Positions 1 through 5,094 of a stretch of 5,094 bases of DNA are shown piece after piece. The notes below the pieces were generated by a model. That model saw only the letters and a list, made by a program, of their open reading frames with translations, did not search any database and had not been told where the DNA came from. Position numbers and translations under genes: made by a program. Each line of letters begins with the position of its first letter. Position 1 is the stretch's first letter. This DNA comes from Candidatus Cloacimonadota bacterium (GTDB lineage: Bacteria > Cloacimonadota > Cloacimonadia > Cloacimonadales > JAIOQZ01): contig JAIOTM010000145.1 of assembly GCA_021106755.1 (NCBI GenBank), positions 1 to 5,094 of the forward strand, given 5' to 3'.

Positions 1-321
1 ATAGACCATCTTCTCGGAACAGAAGATGATTTTATTCCCGTAGTTAATCAAATGACGGCGTGTAACGTGCCTAATCCTTTCAATCCTGAGACGGAAATCC
101 AGTTCTATCTGCCCGAAGCAGGGACAATATCGCTGGATGTTTACAACATTCGAGGGCAACATATAACCCGTCTGGCTCAGGGATATCGAACGCAGGGAAA
201 CCACAGTGCTATCTGGAACGGTAAAGATAAAAAGAATACAAGTGTTGGCAGTGGTGTCTATTTCTATCGCATTTCTAATGGAGATAACTCCATTATACGT
301 AAGATGATGCTTCTTAAATAG
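1..321 (+). CDS. C-terminal end of a secreted protein with a type IX-like sorting tail (5' truncated)
   Basis: The reading frame is open from base 1 to a TAG at 319-321, so this is the last 106 codons of a longer gene whose start lies left of the window. The ATG at 52 is internal and has no ribosome-binding site. After a short acidic linker (GTEDDF), the motif NPFNPE (bases 73-90) opens a FlgD-like beta-sandwich tail. Its landmarks are YNIRGQ, WNGKDK and SGVYFYR, and it ends in a basic stretch closing in MLLK. In FCB-group bacteria such tails direct proteins across the outer membrane by a type IX-type route and are then removed or anchored. The tail closely parallels the end of the deacetylase encoded at 742-2820. 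The functional part of the protein is outside the window, so its activity cannot be inferred. The call as a sorting tail is strong; the secretion route is family knowledge. Confidence 0.88.
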   Translation: MDHLLGTEDDFIPVVNQMTACNVPNPFNPETEIQFYLPEAGTISLDVYNIRGQHITRLAQGYRTQGNHSAIWNGKDKKNTSVGSGVYFYRISNGDNSIIRKMMLLK

Positions 322-374
322 CTAATAGAGAATAGCAAATTATTGACCCGTCCTGAAATAAGTTGACCACAAAC

Positions 375-399
375 TTGTTAAACACACAGACTGTGTATG
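375..399 (+). repeat. Direct repeat copy 1 carrying a 13-bp palindrome
   Basis: Bases 384-399 read ACACAGACTGTGTATG and recur exactly at 619-634, 235 bp further right. Within the repeat, ACACAG and CTGTGT form a perfect 6-bp inverted repeat around a single A (384-396). Similarity extends leftwards with one base of slippage (TTGTTAAA here, TTGGTAAA in the other copy), and each copy is preceded by TTGAC (363-367 here). A dyad of this size is compatible with a dimeric regulator's operator, but it could equally be part of a dispersed repeat. Confidence 0.6.
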
Positions 400-490
400 A
401 ATGCAATTCTTATACAAAACCGCTATCGAAAATAAGGATAAAAAAGGTCATTTGAAACAAGTCTCTATCAAGTGTAAATTGACGCATATC

Positions 491-540
491 GGTATTATAC
501 CACCCTGATAAGGGGGGAAGGTCGTAATCGACCCGGGGGG
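491..540. repeat. Cluster of three short adjacent inverted repeats with G-runs
   Basis: Three hairpin-capable units lie side by side. GGTAT-T-ATACC at 491-501 is a perfect 5-bp dyad. CCCT-GATA-AGGG at 503-514 is a 4-bp stem that extends to seven positions with one A/G mismatch, pairing 500-506 with 511-517. GGTCG-TAAT-CGACC at 520-533 is a perfect 5-bp stem. Runs of six G occupy 512-517 and 535-540. No T-run follows, so this is not a typical terminator. The C-run, short loop, G-run pattern is reminiscent of palindromic intergenic repeats seen in many bacterial genomes. That resemblance is an impression, and a structured RNA leader is the main alternative. Confidence 0.45.
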
Positions 541-594
541 TTTAGGTTCCAAATAAAACATTGATTCTTCAATCAGCATAACAAATTATATTCG

Positions 595-600
595 TATAAT
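595..600 (+). promoter_or_regulatory. Possible -10 box (TATAAT) upstream of the deacetylase gene
   Basis: A perfect TATAAT lies about 140 bp ahead of the ATG at 742. No recognisable -35 hexamer sits at 16-18 bp spacing (bases around 571-578 do not match TTGACA), and the TG of an extended -10 is absent. If used, transcription would start near 607, giving a leader of roughly 135 nt that contains repeat copy 2 and the hairpin at 654-669. A/T-rich DNA yields such hexamers by chance, and the sigma-factor preference of this lineage is unknown. Confidence 0.25.
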
Positions 601-610
601 TGACAGCAGT

Positions 611-634
611 TTGGTAAAACACAGACTGTGTATG
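611..634 (+). repeat. Direct repeat copy 2 carrying the same 13-bp palindrome
   Basis: This is the second copy of the 16-bp exact repeat (619-634), with its ACACAG-A-CTGTGT dyad at 619-631. It lies 108 bp ahead of the deacetylase start codon. TTGACA at 600-604/605 precedes it, as TTGACC precedes copy 1. If the TATAAT at 595-600 is a real -10 box, the dyad would fall just downstream of the transcription start, where a bound repressor could block transcription. That placement is inference. Confidence 0.6.
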
Positions 635-653
635 TAAGTAGTCTCTGTGGATA

Positions 654-669
654 ATCGGTAAAAACCGAT
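654..669 (+). other. Short hairpin in the presumed leader of the deacetylase gene
   Basis: ATCGGT (654-659) and ACCGAT (664-669) form a perfect 6-bp stem around an AAAA loop. No T-run follows, so it is not an intrinsic terminator. It lies about 60 bp ahead of the ribosome-binding site and could stabilise the mRNA leader or be incidental. Confidence 0.35.
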
Positions 670-730
670 AATGCAGGACAGGAAAAAATTGCTGGACATA
701 CCACCATAGTCAGTAAATGTATCTATCTAT

Positions 731-736
731 AAGGAG
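731..736 (+). promoter_or_regulatory. Ribosome-binding site of the deacetylase gene
   Basis: AAGGAG lies five bases before the ATG at 742. This is close to the ideal anti-16S complement and spacing, and it fixes the start codon. The encoded N-terminus is a signal peptide, which supports the same start. Confidence 0.85.
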
Positions 737-741
737 TCAAT

Positions 742-2820
742 ATGCGTAAATTTTGTTATATTATTGTTATTCTGGCTATGTTTGCGGGACTAACCGGGCA
801 AATCCGCAAGACCGCCCTGCTGGACTTAACTAACCACAATGCAGAAAATCATGCAAGGTTCAACGCTTTAGAGCATTGTCTGCAAGTGGCAGGTATTCCT
901 TATATCGTTACCGAAGATATATCTGAAGCAAGCCAGTACGCGATGATAGCAGTCTCCGGTAAAATAGACTTATACACTTTTTCAAGCGAGGAAAACCAGC
1001 AATTAGAAGACTATGTTTTCAATGGTGGCATTCTGGTCGCACCCCGGATTTCAACAAGTGAGTTGTATCCTCTATTTGGTGTAAACGGTTATGGAACAAG
1101 CCGTAATCGCTATGAGATGCATTGGAACATGTATGATAATTTTACAGAACTACGTTGGTTTGACGATTCGATGGAGCAAACCATAAGCTTAGGCAACGCG
1201 TTTTACAGTGTGGATGTTATTCAAACCAGAGCGTATCTTGTATCGACAGCTATGGAGCTTGCCCATTTCGACGACGGGGGTGTAGCTGTAACAAAAAACC
1301 AGTGGGGTAGTGGCTGGGCTTACAATTTTGGATTTGATGTAAAAGAAGTGGTGTTAAGACCTCAGCTTAACTACGACTACGAGGCACAGCGCGTTTATTC
1401 GAATGGATTCGAACCGACCTCCGATACAATATTCCTTTTTTACCGAGGTATATGGGAAACGCACATTCCGTATGCCACATGGAAGCATACTTCACCCTGG
1501 AGTAGCGGCACTACTGTAATGTTAACTCACGATGTGGATGCGAAAACTGGTTACGACTCCCTCTCTTTTTTTACGACTATGGAACGGGATTTGGGACTAA
1601 CGGCTTCGTATATGATTACTACGAGATATTTCAGCGATGATTTAATGTCTGACTATTACAGAACGCGAAGCTATCGCCTGCAACAAGTGCTTGATGATGG
1701 GCATATTATGGGATCTCATTCGGTTGGGCATTTCACGGATTTCCATTACGAGAATATTTTCCCGATTGGAGTCAGCGGAATGGATTCGACAAGTTATTCT
1801 CCCCTCTTTACAAATGGTAGTACACAAAACGGAACTGTTTGGGGAGAACTTGAAGTTTCAAAAAATCTGCTGGAATATGATTGGAGCGTGGACTGTCAGG
1901 CGTACCGTTCCGGTTATTTGCTTTTTAACACCAAGCAGGCGAATATTCTGGACTCCTGCGGCTATCTATATGATTCTACTCACAGTGCTAACGACGTTTT
2001 AACAAACTTTCCCTATAAACTTCAATATGACAATAGTGCTTCCAGTTCTCAAAGCCCTGTTTATGAGATACCGCTTACGATTTCTGATGTTTGGGACTCA
2101 GGAACGGAGCATGATGTCATTCTGCAAACCTGGCAGGATGTAATCGATAAAAATTTAGCGAACAACTCCCCTGTAGTACTGCTTATACATCCTAACAGGC
2201 AGTGGAAGGCAGATCTGGAATATCAGCTGATTACTCAGGCTCCTGCTTCGGTGCGGTTTATGTCACTGGAAGAATTCGGTAACTTCTGGTCTGTCAGAGA
2301 GGAATTTTTCTATACACCAAATTTACAGAACGATGTGCTGGAATTAACAATTGAAACTTCACAAATACCAATTGACAGCAGGTTAGGAATTATCGTTAAG
2401 GATGGGCAGGAGTTGAACGACATTGTTCTGCTGGACTCTGAAGACGCTGAACTTCCCTGCTCCCTGCAACCCTGGGGCAATAATGACATGCTCGTCTGCT
2501 GGATGAACGGCATTGCCGTGGACGATAATACCAAAATTCCTTCGGCTTTTTCAAGTATCGAAATTTCCCCGAATCCTTTTAATCCAGATACGTCAGTCTC
2601 ATTTAATCTGGTAGTCAGAACAAAAGTTGAGTTGTCGGTATTTAACATTCGGGGACAACTGGTTAAAACACTTCATAATGGAAACCTGCATAACGGACGA
2701 CACAGTTTTGTCTGGAATGGAAAAGACATAAACGGAAAAGCATCTGCAAGCGGGATTTACTTCTTTCGCCTGAAAAGTGGCGCAACACGTATTACAAAAA
2801 AGGCTACGTTACTGAAGTAA
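742..2820 (+). CDS. Exported polysaccharide deacetylase (CE4/NodB fold) with GATase-like N-terminal domain and sorting tail
   Basis: Residues 1-19 form a signal peptide: basic MRK, then a hydrophobic core, with cleavage probably near G19. Residues about 24-200 resemble a class I glutamine-amidotransferase/ThuA-type fold (LLDLTNHN at the start, VFNGGILVAP near 92-101, GSGWAYNFGFDV at 189-200). Apart from C46 this part has no cysteine after the signal peptide, and none at a nucleophile elbow, so it is probably non-catalytic. Residues about 258-520 carry the CE4 motifs in order: THDVD (262-266; D264 and D266), HSVGH (326-330), RSGY (389-392), YDST (410-413) and LLIHPN (480-485). Such enzymes use a divalent metal to remove N- or O-acetyl groups from polysaccharides; the substrate here is unknown. 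A probable beta domain (about 522-600) leads to a sorting tail from NPFNPD (611-616) to the final LLK. The protein is therefore predicted to be surface-bound or secreted. AAGGAG at 731-736 fixes the start. The gene may be co-transcribed with the permease downstream. Confidence 0.87.
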   Translation: MRKFCYIIVILAMFAGLTGQIRKTALLDLTNHNAENHARFNALEHCLQVAGIPYIVTEDISEASQYAMIAVSGKIDLYTFSSEENQQLEDYVFNGGILVAPRISTSELYPLFGVNGYGTSRNRYEMHWNMYDNFTELRWFDDSMEQTISLGNAFYSVDVIQTRAYLVSTAMELAHFDDGGVAVTKNQWGSGWAYNFGFDVKEVVLRPQLNYDYEAQRVYSNGFEPTSDTIFLFYRGIWETHIPYATWKHTSPWSSGTTVMLTHDVDAKTGYDSLSFFTTMERDLGLTASYMITTRYFSDDLMSDYYRTRSYRLQQVLDDGHIMGSHSVGHFTDFHYENIFPIGVSGMDSTSYSPLFTNGSTQNGTVWGELEVSKNLLEYDWSVDCQAYRSGYLLFNTKQANILDSCGYLYDSTHSANDVLTNFPYKLQYDNSASSSQSPVYEIPLTISDVWDSGTEHDVILQTWQDVIDKNLANNSPVVLLIHPNRQWKADLEYQLITQAPASVRFMSLEEFGNFWSVREEFFYTPNLQNDVLELTIETSQIPIDSRLGIIVKDGQELNDIVLLDSEDAELPCSLQPWGNNDMLVCWMNGIAVDDNTKIPSAFSSIEISPNPFNPDTSVSFNLVVRTKVELSVFNIRGQLVKTLHNGNLHNGRHSFVWNGKDINGKASASGIYFFRLKSGATRITKKATLLK

Positions 2821-2879
2821 TCCTGTACTGATGTGTTTTTTGGTTGACTCAGGATAGCGAACAGAAAAGTTTCCACTAT

Positions 2880-3668
2880 ATGGAAATGATATTACTGTTG
2901 CTTACGGGTCTTCTCGCAGGTGTGTTATCCGGCATGTTCGGAATTGGCGGCGGAGTAATGATTGTACCCGCGTTGATGTTTATTGCCGGGTTCGCGCAAT
3001 TAGAAGCCAATGGAACCTGCCTTGCCGCCTTGTTGCCACCAGTTGGAATTCTCGCCGTAATTGCCTACTATAAAGTAAAATTACTGCATATAAAATCTTC
3101 ACTGTTGATTGCCGCCGGATTATTGGGCGGTGGTTTTTTAGGGGCATTGCTGGCACATTCATTGTCATCCATGTTGCTGAAACAACTATACGGATTTTTT
3201 CTCCTGTACCTCAGTATTCGATTTCTTAAGCCAGAGGAATGGATTCCGGCATTTAACCGTAACAGAAATATCAAAACTCATGTTTGCCGAAAACCGGAAG
3301 ATTTACACTGGTGGGGACTGCTTATTCTTGGACTGCTCTCTGGTGTTGTTTCGGGTTTATTCGGTATTGGTGGCGGAGCCGTGATTGTACCAATGCTGAC
3401 ATCTGTTTTTCGGCTTAATCACAAACGGGCAATCGCAATTTCTCTCGGTGCACTTCTAGGTCCTGTAGGACTAATCAGCACGATTAGTTACTATCAGGCG
3501 GGACATCTGAATATTACCATGGCGATTCCGGTCGCTGTGGGTTTATTGAGCGGTGCTCTTCTCGGTGCGAAGATTACTATCGGGATTTCCGGAGAACGAA
3601 CAAAACAACTGTATGGGGGATTCATCTTTCTCATTGCGATTTACTTTGTTACAGGACCGTGGATGTAA
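2880..3668 (+). CDS. TauE/SafE-family membrane permease
   Basis: This 262-residue protein is of typical family length and almost wholly hydrophobic, with about eight membrane segments (near 4-36, 45-65, 73-93, 100-116, 145-176, 185-204, 212-232 and 243-258). A hydrophilic loop at 117-144 separates two homologous halves. The family's repeated signature is clear: SGMFGIGGG (G21-G25) followed by VMIVP, and SGLFGIGGG (G162-G166) followed by AVIVP. PVG and KQLYG also recur once in each half. Members move sulfite, sulfoacetate or other small organic anions across the inner membrane; the substrate here cannot be named. The start is uncertain. ATG at 2880 gives MEMILLLLTG, a normal family N-terminus, but has only a weak purine stretch ahead. 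An in-frame TTG at 2844 would add 12 polar residues and has no ribosome-binding site; ATG at 2886 is also possible. The gap of 59 bp after the deacetylase contains no clear terminator, so read-through is plausible. Confidence 0.88.
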   Translation: MEMILLLLTGLLAGVLSGMFGIGGGVMIVPALMFIAGFAQLEANGTCLAALLPPVGILAVIAYYKVKLLHIKSSLLIAAGLLGGGFLGALLAHSLSSMLLKQLYGFFLLYLSIRFLKPEEWIPAFNRNRNIKTHVCRKPEDLHWWGLLILGLLSGVVSGLFGIGGGAVIVPMLTSVFRLNHKRAIAISLGALLGPVGLISTISYYQAGHLNITMAIPVAVGLLSGALLGAKITIGISGERTKQLYGGFIFLIAIYFVTGPWM

Positions 3669-3672
3669 AAAT

Positions 3673-4410
3673 CTATCTCTTTCTTAAAATATAAATGATA
3701 AATGTAGGAACCTTGATTTCATCTTCAAGTTCACGATATTTGCTTATACTCTCGGCAGTTGGAGTTGGCTCCAGTATTCTCTCAATAATAAATCCTGCGT
3801 CTATGTAACTATCTATATATGTAGATAGCGATCTATGATAATTTGTAAGCCGTGTCCCAAGCATCTTCCAATGTCGTTCTCCTTCTTCGAAGTATTGACT
3901 TAGAATAACATGGTCTTTCTCCCCTGCTTCATTTTTGTGCCAGATTCCATTAGCCGATTGCATTGGGTGCAGGTTAGCTACAACAAACAAGCCATCAGTT
4001 TTCAGTACCCGTTGAACTTCGCGGTTGTTAGCCTTAAAATCCGGTAAATCATTCTGATTCAGATAGGAAACAACTAAATCGAATTCTGCATCACCTATGA
4101 AACTTAAATCCTGAACATCGGCTACCTTGTATTCTTCTTCAGTCGATTGCAATTCTTTCGCAGCTATTATCATTGATTCGCAGAGGTCCAGTCCAAGAAC
4201 ATACTTTGCTCCTCGCTTTACCAGCATTCTGCAGAAGCGTCCTTCCCCGCAACCGCAGTCCAGTATTCTTGAGCCTTCAACAACGCCACAAGCTTGTAGC
4301 ATTGGCTCATCAAGTAACTTGCTTCGATTTGCATTACGCCCTTCTCTGACTTCTTTTATCCAGTGTTGTGACATGGAATCCCATTCTTGCTTCGAAGTAT
4401 CGGGATGCAT
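3673..4410 (-). CDS. Class I SAM-dependent methyltransferase
   Basis: The 245-residue product is a stand-alone Rossmann-fold methyltransferase of the Methyltransf_11/UbiE-like type. Motif I is LDCGCGEG (residues 50-57), the SAM-binding glycine loop. The acidic residue of motif II is D75 in GLDL. ADVQDL (97-102) matches the adenine-contacting region, and FDLVVSYLNQNDL (110-122) is the motif IV region. The helix preceding motif I and the C-terminal half (about 145-245), which carries WH, HWKMLGTRL and YHRSLSTYID, would shape the acceptor pocket. The acceptor is not recognisable and could be a small molecule, lipid or protein. I chose ATG at 4410 because GAGAGG lies seven bases ahead. A longer in-frame start at 4455 would overlap the upstream gene by 29 bp. 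The gene follows the YgiQ-type gene by 16 bp on the same strand and is probably co-transcribed with it. Its stop faces the permease stop with 4 bp between. Confidence 0.86.
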   Translation of the reverse strand: MHPDTSKQEWDSMSQHWIKEVREGRNANRSKLLDEPMLQACGVVEGSRILDCGCGEGRFCRMLVKRGAKYVLGLDLCESMIIAAKELQSTEEEYKVADVQDLSFIGDAEFDLVVSYLNQNDLPDFKANNREVQRVLKTDGLFVVANLHPMQSANGIWHKNEAGEKDHVILSQYFEEGERHWKMLGTRLTNYHRSLSTYIDSYIDAGFIIERILEPTPTAESISKYRELEDEIKVPTFIIYILRKR

Positions 4411-4417
4411 ATTTTTT

Positions 4418-4423
4418 CCTCTC
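4418..4423 (-). promoter_or_regulatory. Ribosome-binding site deciding the methyltransferase start
   Basis: On the minus strand GAGAGG is followed by seven bases and then ATG at 4410. It sits in the 16-bp gap just after the TAA of the YgiQ-type gene (4427-4429). This favours reinitiation or independent initiation at 4410 rather than at the upstream in-frame ATG at 4455. Confidence 0.7.
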
Positions 4424-4426
4424 AAA

Positions 4427-5094
4427 TTATTTTTGATTTTTAGCCAATCGCACAAAATGCTGAATTAAATCTCTTCTATCGGCTTTTTCGAGGGCTTCGC
4501 GGACTAATTTACGATTTTCCGACATAAACCATTGTACTAACGCTTTCATCAACCGTTTTTCCCTGCCTTTGGCTACATAGACAGGCTTTCCGGTATTGAA
4601 ATCTTTCTCTGTAAAATACATGCAGGTGCTGATTGACATCGGGGTAGGTGTAAACTCCTGCACTTGTTTAACACGCATCTTATTTTTCTTGAGCCATAGT
4701 GCCAATTCTACTGTGTCCGCGAGAGTTTCGCCGGGATGCCCCACGATAATATAAGGCACTATATGCTGTGTTTTACCTGCCGCTTTGCTCTCTTCCTTAA
4801 AAATTTCTGAAAACTTCTCAAACAAACTGATAGACGGCTTATTCATCGATTTAAGTACTGTAGCACTGCAATGCTCCGGTGCGAGTTTAAGTAATCCACC
4901 CGTAAAATACCGGGCAATAATTTTTATATATTCCCTGTCTTTGAGAGCAAGATCATGCCGGATTCCAGAAGCTACAACGGTTTTGGGATTTTCACTTTGA
5001 ACTGAGTCAAGAAGATGATGAAGCTCTTTATGAGATGTGCTGAGGTTTTTACATATTTCCGGCATTAAACAGGATTGTCTGGAGCATGTTTCGC
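4427..5094 (-). CDS. ygiQ: YgiQ-family radical SAM protein, C-terminal part (5' truncated by window edge)
   Basis: The frame is open to the right window edge; the ATG at 5065 is internal. The visible 221 residues begin ETCSRQSC-LMPEIC, matching the conserved cysteine-rich CxRxxC(L/V)xPxxC segment of YgiQ (UPF0313) proteins. Further family landmarks follow in order: SGIRHD (42-47), GGLLKLAPEH (65-74), a PYIIVGHPGET stretch (to about 123), LALWLKK, and the FTPTPMSISTCMYFT block (about 147-161). These lie in the later part of the radical SAM barrel. The CxxxCxxC motif that binds the catalytic [4Fe-4S] cluster should be upstream, outside the window. The biochemical role of YgiQ proteins is not established. 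The product ends soon after the core, at a KGREKRLMKALVQW helix and about 38 more residues, so it seems to lack most of the DUF3362 tail present in E. coli YgiQ. It is the first gene of a unit with the methyltransferase downstream. Confidence 0.9.
   Translation of the reverse strand, partial: ETCSRQSCLMPEICKNLSTSHKELHHLLDSVQSENPKTVVASGIRHDLALKDREYIKIIARYFTGGLLKLAPEHCSATVLKSMNKPSISLFEKFSEIFKEESKAAGKTQHIVPYIIVGHPGETLADTVELALWLKKNKMRVKQVQEFTPTPMSISTCMYFTEKDFNTGKPVYVAKGREKRLMKALVQWFMSENRKLVREALEKADRRDLIQHFVRLAKNQK

Larger units (their letters stand above)
322..741. other. 420-bp gene-free intergenic region with small repeats and hairpins
   Basis: I find no credible coding region here on either strand; only very short frames without ribosome-binding sites occur (for example a 12-codon frame from the ATG at 397). 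No strong rho-independent terminator follows the upstream gene. The stretch contains a duplicated palindromic motif (375-399 and 611-634), three adjacent short hairpins with two runs of six G (491-540), a perfect TATAAT at 595-600, a 6-bp hairpin at 654-669 and the ribosome-binding site of the next gene at 731-736. It is longer and more structured than a plain spacer. It could be the promoter/leader of the deacetylase gene, the eroded remains of a small mobile or repeat element, or both. Confidence 0.7.

Noticed and set aside
322..336. Possible terminator hairpin GCTA/TAGC after the first gene
   Set aside because: The stem is only four base pairs with a long loop and no T-run, which is too weak to call.
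397..435. 12-codon frame starting at an ATG in repeat copy 1
   Set aside because: There is no ribosome-binding site, and the length and composition give no reason to call a peptide.
535..540. G-quadruplex formed by the G-runs near 512-540
   Set aside because: Only two long G-runs are present, so at most a weak two-layer structure could form; kept as an alternative in the hairpin finding, not as a feature.
1691..2002. 103-codon plus-strand open frame inside the deacetylase gene
   Set aside because: It lies wholly within the well-supported CE4 coding frame, shows no domain-like pattern and has no ribosome-binding site.
2310..2648. 112-codon minus-strand open frame opposite the deacetylase C-terminal part
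   Set aside because: It is the complement of a coding region with clear conserved motifs; its composition is serine-rich and shadow-like, with no recognisable family.
3809..3828. Perfect 7-bp inverted repeat (CTATCTA/TAGATAG) with a 6-base loop
   Set aside because: It lies inside the methyltransferase coding sequence and follows from the repeated YID residues there; no T-run or regulatory context supports a function.
4411..4455. N-terminal extension of the methyltransferase to the ATG at 4455
   Set aside because: It would overlap the end of the YgiQ-type gene by 29 bp and has no clear ribosome-binding site, whereas GAGAGG is correctly placed for the ATG at 4410.
4127..4468. 113-codon plus-strand open frame opposite the methyltransferase N-terminus
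   Set aside because: It is antisense to the SAM-binding motifs of the methyltransferase and is a serine/proline-rich shadow without start signals.

Overview
The window looks like a chromosomal piece from an uncultured Gram-negative bacterium of the Fibrobacteres-Chlorobi-Bacteroidetes (FCB) neighbourhood. Two successive proteins end in the same kind of C-terminal tail: an NPFNP motif, a FlgD-like beta domain with FNIRG/YNIRG, WNGKD and SG(V/I)YF(Y/F)R, and a final LLK. This is the type IX-like sorting tail abundant in candidate phyla such as Cloacimonadota and Marinimicrobia. The exact phylum cannot be fixed from this sequence.

Layout. Positions 1-321 hold the 3' end of a secreted protein gene, of which only the sorting tail is visible. 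Positions 322-741 are a 420-bp gene-free stretch. It is rich in small structure: a duplicated palindromic motif, a cluster of three short hairpins with G-runs, one further hairpin, and a good ribosome-binding site at its right end. Positions 742-2820 encode a complete 692-residue exported polysaccharide deacetylase (CE4/NodB fold) with a glutamine-amidotransferase-like N-terminal domain and a sorting tail. After a short gap comes a TauE/SafE-family membrane permease (about 2880-3668, same strand). On the minus strand, read from the right edge, lie the 3' part of a YgiQ-family radical SAM protein (4427-5094) and, 16 bp downstream, a class I SAM-dependent methyltransferase (3673-4410). The two strands converge with only 4 bp between the TauE and methyltransferase stop codons.

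How the genes fit together. The left half is concerned with the cell surface: a sorting-tail protein, a surface or secreted carbohydrate de-N-acetylase, and an anion permease. The right half is a two-gene SAM-dependent unit, radical SAM plus methyltransferase, probably co-transcribed. I see no evidence that the halves are functionally linked. No tRNA, rRNA, CRISPR array, intact transposase or phage gene is visible. The least explained DNA is the intergenic stretch at 322-741. I do not see a convincing new multi-gene system; the open questions are the repeat/hairpin region and the variant deacetylase architecture.
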